A DNA stretch of 64,000 nt from Dyadobacter sp. CY312. Its GTDB lineage: Bacteria > Bacteroidota > Bacteroidia > Cytophagales > Spirosomataceae. The stretch is taken from NCBI RefSeq assembly GCF_021390535.1, contig NZ_JAJUXG010000017.1, positions 186,001 to 250,000 of the forward strand, in the 5' to 3' direction. This document shows, piece after piece, positions 1 to 9,990 of the stretch. The notes under the pieces are model-generated. The model searched no databases and was not told the DNA's origin. It saw only the letters and a program-made list of their open reading frames with translations. The position numbers and the translations under genes were made by a program. How positions within the stretch are numbered: the first letter of the stretch is position 1; each line of letters begins with the position of its first letter.

Positions 1-2363
1 CTTGCTGGTACTTTTATTTCGATTGGCTTTTGTTGGTAAGCGTTGTCAAGGATTTGTATCGTTTGACCCGTTTTTTCTCCATTGTGAATTTCTACTTGCA
101 AATCGCCAGTAGGTTTTCCATTTTTGTCCAAAACATAAATACATACCGACTGAATATTTAAATCCTTTCCGTTGCCCGCAAATTCCCTGAAAAATCCGTT
201 TGGCCCATATACTCTGAGGTGATATTGGCCTCCTTCAAAATCGGCCAGATTCCAGGTGTCAGTCAGTTTATCTCCGGCCCGAACCGCATAATTCCATACT
301 TTCAAAGGATCATTTTGATATGGATTCATGGCGTAAATAAGAAATGGAGAACCAGCCGCTTTTTTGCCAAAAACCCTATTCGCGGCATTCATGCTGATTT
401 CAAAAGTTTTTCCGTCATTCGCCATTTTTCCTTCAACATATAGTTCGTAGGGTAGTGCGCAAGACGAACGGGTTCCTTTCTCCTGTTTGGGTAAATTGGA
501 CGAACCGGCAACATTTTTATTGATCTCCGTAATCTCGTTTGCAGTAAGCACTTTGAAATTGGCGGGTATTTCTTTGAACTTCGCCTTGTGAATGGATGTC
601 ACAATCTCGTCCCTGTTTACCGGTTTTGGTTTTTTATATGAAGCAGGATCGTAAGTCTGAAAAACGGTACTGATATTACCGCAAATTGTCCTGCGCCATT
701 CGGTAATGTTGGTTTCTTTAATCGCCTTTTTAGCCTTATGGCTTGTAAATTCTTCTAAAAACTGAATGATTGATGTGTGGTCAAAAACCTGAGAATTTAC
801 TTTTCCTCCGCGCGACCATGGCGATGCTACAACCAGCGGCACCCGAAAACCCAAACCAATTGCACCTTCACGGGCATTGGCTTTTGGAACCTGCGTTAAA
901 TCCTGATCCAAAGTCACATACTCCGCTTTTACATCAATTCCCTGAGATACTTTTCCGGTATTTTCTTTTAATGGATTTGGAATCGAAAATGGCGGAACGT
1001 GGTCGTAATAACCATCATTTTCGTCGTAACACAATATAAAAATCGTCTTTTTCCATACCTCAGGATCCTTGGTCAAAATATCCAGAATCTCGGATACAAA
1101 CCAGGCTCCATACCAGGGAGCCGACGGGTGATCAGAGAAGTTTTGGGGAGCCGTCAGGTAAGAAACGGTTGGTAATTTTCCTTCATTTACATCCTTTCTG
1201 AATTGATAGAAAATATCGCTTTTCGGCACATCAACTTTCGTAGCTTCACTTCCATTTTCATACGAAATTGTGCTCAGTTTGAGATAATCAGGATCATTGA
1301 TGTTGGTTACAAAAGCGCGTTTGTGAATGCTCTGTTCAATCGCAGATAGCTTTTTAAAGTTCTCCTGGCTATATTGAACAAGTTCGGATTCATACTTTTC
1401 GAGCATCAGTCGTTTTCCTTCATGGATCTTGGTAAGCTTCTCTTTTTCTGTGCCTGTTGTCGCAGCGAGTTGCTTTTCTGACTCCGGTAACTGCTTTTTT
1501 ATGGTTTCAATTTCGCGTTGGATAAAGTGAATGTATTGCTTCGAAAATTTCACATTGTATTGCGCATATCGCTCCAAAGGATTACAACCAAAATTTCCCA
1601 ACCAGGAACCTAAAGGCGAATTGAACTGCATTACAGCACTTACCTCATTCTGGTAAAATGCCCAGGAAACGCCGGCCTCTTCCAGTCTTTCGGGGAAAGT
1701 TTTCCATTTAACCGGTTTATTGTAAGAGAAATAGCTATTACGAACCACCGCGAGCGAATCCATAGTCGGTTGTTCTCTGATCGTACCAGACCACAAATAA
1801 TAGCGATTAGGGTGCGTGGGCGTCATTGAAGAACAGAAATTCTGGTCGCAAACGGTGAAGGCATCTGCGAAGGCATAATAGAACGGAAGATCTTCCCGGT
1901 CGTAATGCCCCAGCGTTAGCGGCATGTCCGAATAGTCCTTATGACTGGATCGTTTCGAAGCAAGCCATTTATCATATTTACCACCGTTGTAGGCATCCAC
2001 CTGCGATTCGCGCGAATGTGGCAGATCGTGCATCCAGGTGGCTTTCGTGTTTTTGATATCCAAACGGAAAGGAGCGTATGTATCTCCTTTATTATCAGTC
2101 TGCAACCAGACTTTATTTTTGTTAGGCAATGAAATTGCACGCGGATCATTGAAGCCCCGAACTCCCTGCAATTTTCCATAGGTATGGTCAAAAGAACGAT
2201 TTTCCTGCATCAAAATCACGACATGCTCGGCGTCCAGATAGGTAGAATTGGAAGCAGGATTAATGGCCAGCGCTTTTTGTATCGACTCAGGCAAAAAGCC
2301 AGCTAAAGCAGCCCCGCCAGATAATAATGCAGCCTTTTTAAGAAATTCGCGTCTTGAATCCAT
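1..2363 (-). CDS. Phosphocholine-specific phospholipase C (partial, 3' end outside window)
   Basis: Reading the minus strand from an ATG at 2363 gives an open frame to the window edge (787 codons), so the C-terminus is missing. The protein starts with a twin-arginine signal (SRREFLKKA at residues 3-11, then a hydrophobic stretch) and continues with the phosphoesterase-family motif VVILMQENRSFDHTYG near residues 48-63. Further on come TPTHPNRYYLWSG and a metal-site-like segment CYDENDGYYDHVPP. The region encoded by about 1-500 resembles the C-terminal beta domains of non-haemolytic PlcC/PlcN enzymes. Family knowledge: these Tat-exported enzymes hydrolyse phosphatidylcholine or sphingomyelin to a diacyl product and phosphocholine, providing phosphate and choline. 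The frame, Tat signal and family motifs are seen directly; the phosphocholine specificity is inferred. Confidence 0.9.
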   Translation of the reverse strand, partial: MDSRREFLKKAALLSGGAALAGFLPESIQKALAINPASNSTYLDAEHVVILMQENRSFDHTYGKLQGVRGFNDPRAISLPNKNKVWLQTDNKGDTYAPFRLDIKNTKATWMHDLPHSRESQVDAYNGGKYDKWLASKRSSHKDYSDMPLTLGHYDREDLPFYYAFADAFTVCDQNFCSSMTPTHPNRYYLWSGTIREQPTMDSLAVVRNSYFSYNKPVKWKTFPERLEEAGVSWAFYQNEVSAVMQFNSPLGSWLGNFGCNPLERYAQYNVKFSKQYIHFIQREIETIKKQLPESEKQLAATTGTEKEKLTKIHEGKRLMLEKYESELVQYSQENFKKLSAIEQSIHKRAFVTNINDPDYLKLSTISYENGSEATKVDVPKSDIFYQFRKDVNEGKLPTVSYLTAPQNFSDHPSAPWYGAWFVSEILDILTKDPEVWKKTIFILCYDENDGYYDHVPPFSIPNPLKENTGKVSQGIDVKAEYVTLDQDLTQVPKANAREGAIGLGFRVPLVVASPWSRGGKVNSQVFDHTSIIQFLEEFTSHKAKKAIKETNITEWRRTICGNISTVFQTYDPASYKKPKPVNRDEIVTSIHKAKFKEIPANFKVLTANEITEINKNVAGSSNLPKQEKGTRSSCALPYELYVEGKMANDGKTFEISMNAANRVFGKKAAGSPFLIYAMNPYQNDPLKVWNYAVRAGDKLTDTWNLADFEGGQYHLRVYGPNGFFREFAGNGKDLNIQSVCIYVLDKNGKPTGDLQVEIHNGEKTGQTIQILDNAYQQKPIEIKVPA

Positions 2364-2570
2364 GGCAAAAAATGTTGATTCGGAATTATTCTATATATAA
2401 TTCCAATAAGACGTTTTTTTGCAAAACTTACTAGCAGGAGGTATTACTAAACTGTTAAGACTGATTTTGAAGTGCTATGGGCGGGGATTTATGCTACCAG
2501 GGCTATCATTGAATTGGGGATGGACATAAATATTCAGTTTTAGTGGCCCTTTTGATAAATACCCTATAAC

Positions 2571-2606
2571 AGAATGGGTAGTACTGTTGCCAGTACTACC
2601 CATTCT
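2571..2606 (-). terminator. Perfect hairpin downstream of gdhA
   Basis: Arms 2571-2586 and 2591-2606 are perfectly complementary over 16 bp around a 4-nt loop (TTGC), 22 nt beyond the gdhA stop. No T-run follows the hairpin on the minus strand, so it may end transcription poorly or mainly protect the mRNA 3' end. Its position after the stop favours a 3'-end role. Confidence 0.6.
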
Positions 2607-2627
2607 TGCTAAAAAATATAAGAAAAT

Positions 2628-3965
2628 CTACACCAACCCCTGCGCAAGCATGGCATCGGCAACGCGAACAAAACCGCCGATATTGGCTCCCTGAACGTAG
2701 CTCAGGCGGCCATCCGCTTTACGTCCGTACCGGGTGCAGGTTGCATGAATGTTGAACATGATTTCCTGTAACTTATTATCCACTTCCTCACGCGTCCACG
2801 AAAGTCTGAGTGAATTTTGAGACATTTCCAGACCGGATACAGCCACGCCGCCTGCGTTCGCCGCTTTTCCGGGAGCATACAGAATATCGTCATTTTCAAA
2901 AACTGAAATGGCTTCCGGCGTGCAAGGCATATTAGCACCTTCGGCTACACACATACAGCCGTTTTGGATCAGCAACCGCGCGTCGTTTTCGTCAAGTTCG
3001 TTTTGCGTAGCGTTTGGCAGAGCAATGTCACAAGGCACTTCCCATGGTTTTTTGCCTTCAACATAAGTGCAGCCAAACTTGTCCGCATAGGATTTGATCC
3101 GTCCTCTGGCTTCATTTTTCAGGTGCATGATGTAGGCGAATTTCTCAGAATCTATTCCCTTTTCATCATAAATGTATCCGGCGGAGTCGGAAAGCGTAAC
3201 CACTTTTGCACCCAGTTCGATACACTTTTCGAGGGTATACTGCGCTACATTTCCGGAGCCAGATATTACAACCGTTTTTCCTTTGATGCTATCGTTACGT
3301 AATTTCAGCATTTGCTCAACAAAGTACACGACTCCATAGCCAGTCGCTTCGGGACGGATCAGACTACCACCGTAGCTGGCACCTTTTCCGGTCAAAACGC
3401 CTGTAAACTCATTTTTCAATCTTTTATATTGGCCAAACAAGAAACCGATTTCTCTTGCGCCAACACCGATATCTCCCGCAGGTACATCATTGTCTGAGCT
3501 GATGTGTCTGAACAATTCGGTCATAAAACTCTGGCAGAACATCATCACTTCGCGGTCTGACTTTCCTTTCGGATCAAAATCAGCGCCACCTTTTCCGCCA
3601 CCCATTGGAAGTTGCGTTAGGCTGTTTTTGAATATTTGCTCAAATGCAAGAAATTTCAGTGTCCCGAGATTAACTGACGGATGGAAACGCAAACCACCTT
3701 TGTAAGGTCCGATGGCGCTGTTCATCTGAACACGGTAGCCACGGTTTACCTCAATTTCACCCTGATCGTTCATCCACGGAACGCGAAAAATAATCACCCT
3801 TTCCGGTTCAATGATACGTTCCAGAATTTTTCCTTTTTGGTAAACCGGCTTGGTTTCTACGAAAGGAATGATGGTTTCAGCAACTTCGTGAACTGCCTGG
3901 TGAAATTCGTTCTCTCCGGGATTGCGACTAATAACCCGGGACATAAATGCTTGTATTGTATCCAC
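2628..3965 (-). CDS. gdhA: NADP-specific glutamate dehydrogenase
   Basis: This 445-residue protein has the usual length of hexameric bacterial GdhA. The dimerisation/catalytic domain carries PMGGGKGGADFDPKGKS with the catalytic lysine at K125. The Rossmann domain contains GSGNVAQYTLEK, the pattern of NADP-preferring enzymes. It interconverts 2-oxoglutarate plus ammonium and glutamate in the cytoplasm, mainly in ammonium assimilation. The start is a GTG at 3965; the first ATG (3944) would remove seven residues that look like part of the normal N-terminus (QAFMSRVISRNPGE). It is transcribed alone, divergently from the giant hydrolase gene and separated from it by about 450 bp. Confidence 0.97.
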   Translation of the reverse strand: MDTIQAFMSRVISRNPGENEFHQAVHEVAETIIPFVETKPVYQKGKILERIIEPERVIIFRVPWMNDQGEIEVNRGYRVQMNSAIGPYKGGLRFHPSVNLGTLKFLAFEQIFKNSLTQLPMGGGKGGADFDPKGKSDREVMMFCQSFMTELFRHISSDNDVPAGDIGVGAREIGFLFGQYKRLKNEFTGVLTGKGASYGGSLIRPEATGYGVVYFVEQMLKLRNDSIKGKTVVISGSGNVAQYTLEKCIELGAKVVTLSDSAGYIYDEKGIDSEKFAYIMHLKNEARGRIKSYADKFGCTYVEGKKPWEVPCDIALPNATQNELDENDARLLIQNGCMCVAEGANMPCTPEAISVFENDDILYAPGKAANAGGVAVSGLEMSQNSLRLSWTREEVDNKLQEIMFNIHATCTRYGRKADGRLSYVQGANIGGFVRVADAMLAQGLV

Positions 3966-4421
3966 TGCTTAATTGTTTAATAACGGGAGTGTAAAAATGA
4001 ACAGATAGAGGGTTTCCGGCGAAGATAATATAGAAGGTCAAGAATACACAGGGATTTTGCAGAGGCTAGCTGCCTGCATTATTTACTATAATTTAATAGT
4101 GCGTGTAGAATTTAGCTCTGTTTTGGAATAAAATATATTAATGTGTTCGATGTAGCATTTTTTCGTATGCAATTTTCCAGATTTACCGTATAATAAATGG
4201 CTTAATTGTTCACTTTCAATCTGAATAATTATCGAAAAAAAAATTAGCAGTCAAAACGTTGCTCAAACCACAGTTTTTTTTGGTTTTGTTGTAAGTAAGT
4301 ATTTGATATTCATATTGTTTTAACATAATGCCGTTAAATAAGAACGAATCGCACCGAGTATTTCTCCAATCGTATTCTTGTTAGATTTAAATAAGAAAAT
4401 GAATATGCTAAACACTGAGCC
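3966..4421. other. AT-rich divergent intergenic region
   Basis: This 456-bp spacer between divergent gdhA and the multi-hydrolase gene must hold both promoters. No TTG-N19-TAnnTTTG pair was found that would fix either start site. It contains long A and T tracts (around 4237-4247 and 4272-4280) and no convincing small ORF, RNA or repeat. Confidence 0.4.
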
Positions 4422-7400
4422 ATGCACTTTTTTTACAATGGTCAGAATGGTGAAGAGCACACGCTTAGGGAATCAATAGACAAGCTGATTATAAGAACCT
4501 GCGATGGTTTTGACCCTAAGTCCTTACTCGACCATAAGCTGATCAAACCTTTCAGTCACAGATTAAAGTTGCTGGACTACTATCCGGAGGCTTCCGTATA
4601 TGTGTATGCGTTAGGTTGTGCCAGCGCTGATGAACGGGACGTGATAAAGGAAATTTTCAAATCCATGGAACATCCGCTGATTCAGTTTGTGGGTACGGTC
4701 ATGGAGCGAACTGATTCCGGCGTTTATCAGATTTATACCGGCAATTTATTTGTCAAATTTAAAGACGAAATCGACGGATTTGAGCAAAACGATGTATTGA
4801 CCAGGCATAACCTAAGAATTAAAAAATACCTAAAATTTACCACTGATGGTTATTGGTTGGAGCCTGTTGTGGATGCTCATAGAAATATTTTTGACCTGTG
4901 TCTTAGGATTCTGGAAGAGCCCACAGTAGAATTATGCCATCCTGAGCTGGTGGTGAGCCGGAAAACAATATTGCCAACCACCATTCCGGGAGCGGTTGCG
5001 GACCTGGACGACTGGGCTGCAAGAATGATTGGCTTACGGGAAAGCTGGAAAACGACAAAGGGAAAAGGAGCCAGAATATGCATTATAGACGACGGTATTG
5101 ATCTGTCTCACCCGGCATTTAACAACAGAAATCGGTTCGTACGTAGCAAAGACATGACCTGCTCTGAGGAGGTAGATGCATCTCATAAAGACGATTCCGA
5201 GATGCACGGAACGGCTTGTGCCAGTATTGCCTGTGGTGATGATGACGAAATTTTGGGTGTTGCTCCTGAGGCGGATCTTCTTGTGGTACGATCCAAAGGG
5301 TTGGGTTCGGTGCTCGAATCGGAGGCGATATTTTGGGCCGTTGAACATGGTGCTGATATCATTTCATGTAGCTGGGGCCCACCTGACGGCAGCCTGATTT
5401 TACCGCCCGAAACATATTATCACCATCCATTGCCCGACCATACCAGACTCGCGTTTGAGTATGCAACCACCAAAGGACGAAATGGAAAAGGCTGCCTCAT
5501 ATTTTTTGCGGCAGGGAATGGAAATGAGCCGGTAGAATATGACGGGTACGCCTGTAATGATTATGTGATGGCGATTGGTGCAGTGAACAAAGAAGGTAGT
5601 CTTACCACATATTCGGATTACGGAGAAAAACTGTTTTGCTGTTTTCCCAGCAGCGAGATTTCCATTGAAAACCAGCAGCAATTGCTTACATACGGCTTGT
5701 CCGTTGCCGACAGGCTTGGTATTAAAGGATATTCAGAAACTGATTATAATTCTGGTTTTGGCGGTACGTCGGCATCGTGCCCCGGTATGGCCGGAGTTGC
5801 TGCGCTAATGATCTCTGCAAATCCTCACTTGACTCTGAACCAATATAAGCAGTTGATGCAGGCAGCCTGTTATTTACCTAAGGCTATTGCGATTCCGGAA
5901 TTGAGAAAAAGGCCGGGATACGGGATTATAAACGCAACCAAACTTTTAGAACTGACTAAAAATTTCAACATAACCAACACCCTTACACCTATGAATGCGA
6001 ATAACAAACCCAAAAAAATTGCCGTTCATGTAGCGGTGGATGAGCTGGATAGGACCATTTACCAGGGCGATTATCAGGACTTGCAAGGATGCAAAAATGA
6101 TCTCAACTTATTTCGGAAACTTACTAATGGAATATACGAGCAAAAAATATTTGAAGACAAAAATGCGACGAGAAAGGCGATTTTGGATGTACTGGAAGAT
6201 CTTGTTACGCATACCAGTGCGGGTGATGAAATTGTGTTTACCTATTCAGGGCACGGTGGGTCTATTGATGTAAGAGTGGACAGCACTGAGGATGATGGAA
6301 AAGATGAAACGCTGGTGCTGCACGACGGCATGCTGATCGACGATGAAATACGGGACGTTTTTTTACGCTTTAAAAAAGGCGTGAAGGTTTTTTGGTATAC
6401 CGATTGCTGCCACAGCGGGACTAATACAAGGAATGCTGCAACCGTAGCTACTACAAGAAATCTTCAGGTTACGAGCCGAAATGCAGGTGCACGAAAACTG
6501 TATAGATTGATGCCGAAGGAGGTATTGAACAAAGTATATCTGGATAATCGGGAAACATATCGTACCAATCGCTTGTCTCTTCAAAACAGAGGGAGTTCAA
6601 AAAGCGTAGCAAATGATGATTATGCAGCTACAATCATCCATTTTGCAGCTTGTCAGGATTCACAATATGCAGCGGAAATTAATGGTTTTGGGGATTTTAC
6701 TAAGAAACTGACTGACGCGTTTGATGCTAACAAAAGTCTGAGTTACAAAGGGCTTTTTGATCAGGTAAAAAAACTGATGTCAGTGGATCAAACACCAATG
6801 TATAACAAATTTGGTCCGGATGTGGAGGCATTTGGTGAAATTCCATTTTTGAATCTGGTCACGGCTTCCACCGAAAATGTGCCGACATCCACCTCGAAAC
6901 CTAAGGCTGATACAGTGCCCGATACAAGTGCGTTTTCCGATCTGGATACCTGTACCAATTTGCTGATTCAGGGTGCCAATTCTATGGTAGAGTTTAATGT
7001 GAAGCCAACCGGAAGAGGTGCACAATTTACAGTAAGAGGAAAAAGTGAAATCCGTGCCGTGGATTTTAGAGGCTCAAAAATCTGGGATAAGGCGTACGAT
7101 GCTTACAACAGTAGGAAAGCTAACGGTGATCATGTTTTTATTGAACCCGATATGGCCAGTGCTATTTTTGGTGATCCCAAATTGGAGACAAATCGAAGCG
7201 GAGATGGCTACCTGGATACGTATCCTGCTCCTGAAAGCGGGAATGAACTCTGGCATTTGAGTGACAACCACAGTCAGCTTACCAAGGCATTAAAACATGC
7301 CTGTCCACAGGAAACGGTTTTGGGCAGGAATACGCAGGATTTACATCAATACCCGCTCATCGCTCACATAGATACCGGTGTGCTGACAGGTGGGCCGGTA

Positions 7401-9956
7401 TCACCCATGAATCTGGATCTGAACGCAAGTTTTCGCTTTGATGATCCGATTGATAAAGACAAATGGTATTTGCCAGACTTTGCCGAACAACAAGGCCATG
7501 GAAATGCAACAGCGGCTATTTTGGCGGGAGGCAAACTGGCCATTCCCGGTGAAACCGTTCTTGACGCCAACGCCTTTTATGGTGGTTTTCCTTTTGCAAG
7601 AGTAGTCACGCTGAAAATCAGCGAGTCGGTAGCTATTCTGCGTGGAAAGAGTTTTGCAAAAGCATTGAATTATGCGGTAGACGTTTTGAAGGCCGATGTG
7701 GTAACGATGTCTATGGCCGGAGCTCCTTCCAAAGTCATGCTTGAAGCAGTGAACAATGCTTACGAAAAAGGCGTGATTATGGTTTGTGCAGGTGGGAATT
7801 GCTGGTCTCAAGGTGCAAAAAAGTTGTTGCCGTCGACCTTGATGTATCCCGCTATTCTCAATCGGGTGATTGCCGCCACAGGTGTAACTTTGAATAAAAC
7901 GCCTTATCTCAATGAATTCAATCCGGTAACGAACCGGGATTCCGGAGGACGGTTTATGCAATCCTGTCACGGTCCGGCCAATGCCATGAGAACTGCTTTG
8001 GCGGCTTATACGCCCAATTTATTATGGTTTTCGGAGGAAGGCAATCCCTATTATCTGAAATCGGGTGGGGGAACTTCGAGCGCAACGCCACAGATCGCTG
8101 CGGCGGCTGCATTGTATTGCTTTAAATATAGAACCATTCTTTCTGCTGTTGATGAACCCTGGAAGAAAGTGGAAGCAGTGCGTCAGGCACTTTTCAGAAG
8201 TGCGGATGTTTCACAAAATGAAATGTTTGGAGAGATATACACTGTAAACGGCAGGGAGTATAACCAATATTTTGGCAACGGGATGCTCAAAGCTTACGAC
8301 GCTTTACAACTTGATGCCGGTGATATTTTAAGCGAGATTGGTCAAAATCCGAATAAGTTTAAAGAAGAAAAGGAAACCCTGGGGCGCACCGGAATCGACG
8401 ATCTTTTTAAGATGTGGTTCCGTTCCGCTGTGCAACCCGAGGCAGATAATACATTGAAGGAAATGGTCGCGCTGGAAATAGAGCAGCTCATTTTTACCGA
8501 TCCGGAACTGTTCAAGTTTAGCAGTGAAAAACGCCTGACTTACGAATTGAAGTTGAAACTTTATGAATCGGACAGGACTTCGGCTACGCTCAAAAAACTG
8601 CTGGGTAAAGACATCGGATTAAACAACCGCTCAAATTTGACACGGTCTGCTAACATCATGTTGCAAACAGAAATAGTTGATCTTGATGAACAGAGAAGCA
8701 TTTATGTTTCGCTGCAAAACATCCGCGGGACCGTAACTAAAACCAACGATGCGATAACCGAAGTGCATTTGGGAGGATTCGCTGTGGAAGTGGACAATTC
8801 CACGACAAGAGGAGGAGCTGATCCTGCGATTGAAATTAGCTATTCGTCCGACGACGGGGAAACGATGTATCTGGTTACCAAGGAATATGAAGACGGAACC
8901 AAAAGTTACAGTTGGGCAGAAACCAAAGACGGGTCATCAAGAGGGGGAGGTGATCAGTTGGACATTTATCTGGATGACCAGAACGTGCTCTACATTGACA
9001 TACCAACCACAAGGGGTTTTTTCAAAAAGATAAAACGCTTCTTTGTCAATGTCTTTCGCACGATCAACGACAAGGCCGCATCCGACATGCAGGGACTTTT
9101 GTTTGGTGAGGTAGTTAATGGTGCTTTGCAATGGAGTGAGATCAAAAACGCAGGCAATGATGTTAAAAAAGAGATCCAGGATCAACCCAAAACGCTTTTC
9201 CTGAGCCATGGCGCGTTCAGTTCGGTTGAAGTTTCATTCAGGCAGTTGGGTGCTGATGCAGCATTTTTACAAGAATTGCAGGATAAAAACTACGGGAAAT
9301 ATGTGCTGGGTTATAATATGTCTTCCGTGAAATCGGGCATTGAAGAAAACGCCAGCGATATATTAGCGGCTCTGAGAAAGTTGGGTGTAGATAACAAAAA
9401 ACTTACCATTATTGCGTCCAGCAGAGGTTGTCTGGTAGCACGGCAGGCTTTCAGAGATGGGCAAAGGATGATACTGAGTGCGGGTCCGCATCTGGGAACT
9501 CCTATGGCTTCGGAGGAAAACATAAGCAAGCTGATCAATCGGTTCACAGGTTTGGTGATCACGGTTTCAGGGGTGTCGTCTCCCGTGGTGGGTGTGTTGG
9601 CATTTGCTGCCAAAATGGTAATTAAGTTTTTCTGGAAAATGCAGGGTGTGGCTGATATGGCGCCGGGCAGTGATTTTGTGAATCAGCTTAATGCAAATGT
9701 TCCGCTTGGAGTTAATAACTTTCTGATTGGCATGAATTATCGTGGACAAGGACTCAAATCTGCACTCGATTTCGCGAATGACAATTTGATTTTTGGAGGT
9801 GTATCCAATGACATGGTGGTCCCGTTCGACAGCGCCATCAATAATTACAGCAATCCCGATAACACCTTCTTCTGCGCCGAACACGAGGACGTGCATCACC
9901 TGATCTATTTTGGAGACAAAGAGATTATTGAAACGGTTAATAAATGGCTGCCTTAG
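4422..9956 (+). CDS. Four-module hydrolase: subtilisin - metacaspase-like - subtilisin - alpha/beta hydrolase
   Basis: A single 1,844-residue frame with no signal peptide, so probably cytoplasmic. Residues 1-200 resemble the prodomain of large S8 peptidases (GNLFVKFK near 107-114). The first subtilisin domain (about 205-515) has D223 (IIDDGID), H262 (MHGTACA), N366 (AAGNGN) and S450 (GGTSASCP). The caspase-fold domain (about 530-810) has H611 (YSGHGGS) and C663 (TDCCHSG). The second subtilisin (about 975-1300) has D984 (HIDTG), H1026 (QGHGNATA), N1126 (AGGNC) and S1219 (GGGTSSATP). A linker (about 1300-1585) leads to an alpha/beta hydrolase with S1667 (ASSRG), D1797 (SNDMVVP) and H1825 or H1826. 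The hydrolase resembles DUF7379-type domains found in multidomain effectors. ATG 4422 is the first start after an in-frame stop at 4416-4418. No partner gene is adjacent. Domain calls rest on motifs; substrate and role are unknown, and a proteolytically activated death or defence effector is an inference. Confidence 0.88.
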   Translation: MHFFYNGQNGEEHTLRESIDKLIIRTCDGFDPKSLLDHKLIKPFSHRLKLLDYYPEASVYVYALGCASADERDVIKEIFKSMEHPLIQFVGTVMERTDSGVYQIYTGNLFVKFKDEIDGFEQNDVLTRHNLRIKKYLKFTTDGYWLEPVVDAHRNIFDLCLRILEEPTVELCHPELVVSRKTILPTTIPGAVADLDDWAARMIGLRESWKTTKGKGARICIIDDGIDLSHPAFNNRNRFVRSKDMTCSEEVDASHKDDSEMHGTACASIACGDDDEILGVAPEADLLVVRSKGLGSVLESEAIFWAVEHGADIISCSWGPPDGSLILPPETYYHHPLPDHTRLAFEYATTKGRNGKGCLIFFAAGNGNEPVEYDGYACNDYVMAIGAVNKEGSLTTYSDYGEKLFCCFPSSEISIENQQQLLTYGLSVADRLGIKGYSETDYNSGFGGTSASCPGMAGVAALMISANPHLTLNQYKQLMQAACYLPKAIAIPELRKRPGYGIINATKLLELTKNFNITNTLTPMNANNKPKKIAVHVAVDELDRTIYQGDYQDLQGCKNDLNLFRKLTNGIYEQKIFEDKNATRKAILDVLEDLVTHTSAGDEIVFTYSGHGGSIDVRVDSTEDDGKDETLVLHDGMLIDDEIRDVFLRFKKGVKVFWYTDCCHSGTNTRNAATVATTRNLQVTSRNAGARKLYRLMPKEVLNKVYLDNRETYRTNRLSLQNRGSSKSVANDDYAATIIHFAACQDSQYAAEINGFGDFTKKLTDAFDANKSLSYKGLFDQVKKLMSVDQTPMYNKFGPDVEAFGEIPFLNLVTASTENVPTSTSKPKADTVPDTSAFSDLDTCTNLLIQGANSMVEFNVKPTGRGAQFTVRGKSEIRAVDFRGSKIWDKAYDAYNSRKANGDHVFIEPDMASAIFGDPKLETNRSGDGYLDTYPAPESGNELWHLSDNHSQLTKALKHACPQETVLGRNTQDLHQYPLIAHIDTGVLTGGPVSPMNLDLNASFRFDDPIDKDKWYLPDFAEQQGHGNATAAILAGGKLAIPGETVLDANAFYGGFPFARVVTLKISESVAILRGKSFAKALNYAVDVLKADVVTMSMAGAPSKVMLEAVNNAYEKGVIMVCAGGNCWSQGAKKLLPSTLMYPAILNRVIAATGVTLNKTPYLNEFNPVTNRDSGGRFMQSCHGPANAMRTALAAYTPNLLWFSEEGNPYYLKSGGGTSSATPQIAAAAALYCFKYRTILSAVDEPWKKVEAVRQALFRSADVSQNEMFGEIYTVNGREYNQYFGNGMLKAYDALQLDAGDILSEIGQNPNKFKEEKETLGRTGIDDLFKMWFRSAVQPEADNTLKEMVALEIEQLIFTDPELFKFSSEKRLTYELKLKLYESDRTSATLKKLLGKDIGLNNRSNLTRSANIMLQTEIVDLDEQRSIYVSLQNIRGTVTKTNDAITEVHLGGFAVEVDNSTTRGGADPAIEISYSSDDGETMYLVTKEYEDGTKSYSWAETKDGSSRGGGDQLDIYLDDQNVLYIDIPTTRGFFKKIKRFFVNVFRTINDKAASDMQGLLFGEVVNGALQWSEIKNAGNDVKKEIQDQPKTLFLSHGAFSSVEVSFRQLGADAAFLQELQDKNYGKYVLGYNMSSVKSGIEENASDILAALRKLGVDNKKLTIIASSRGCLVARQAFRDGQRMILSAGPHLGTPMASEENISKLINRFTGLVITVSGVSSPVVGVLAFAAKMVIKFFWKMQGVADMAPGSDFVNQLNANVPLGVNNFLIGMNYRGQGLKSALDFANDNLIFGGVSNDMVVPFDSAINNYSNPDNTFFCAEHEDVHHLIYFGDKEIIETVNKWLP

Positions 9957-9990
9957 TTATGAGAATACTGGAAAAAAATGAGTCATTTAT

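Noticed and set aside
7401..7970. 189-residue minus-strand ORF inside the giant hydrolase gene
   Set aside because: The plus-strand frame has the complete active-site motifs of a subtilisin here; the antisense frame is Cys/His/Arg-rich without a known motif.
4422..9956. Idea that the giant gene is several genes fused by sequencing error
   Set aside because: The frame is continuous over 5.5 kb with family-like linkers on both sides of each module and no internal ribosome site or frame change at the borders.
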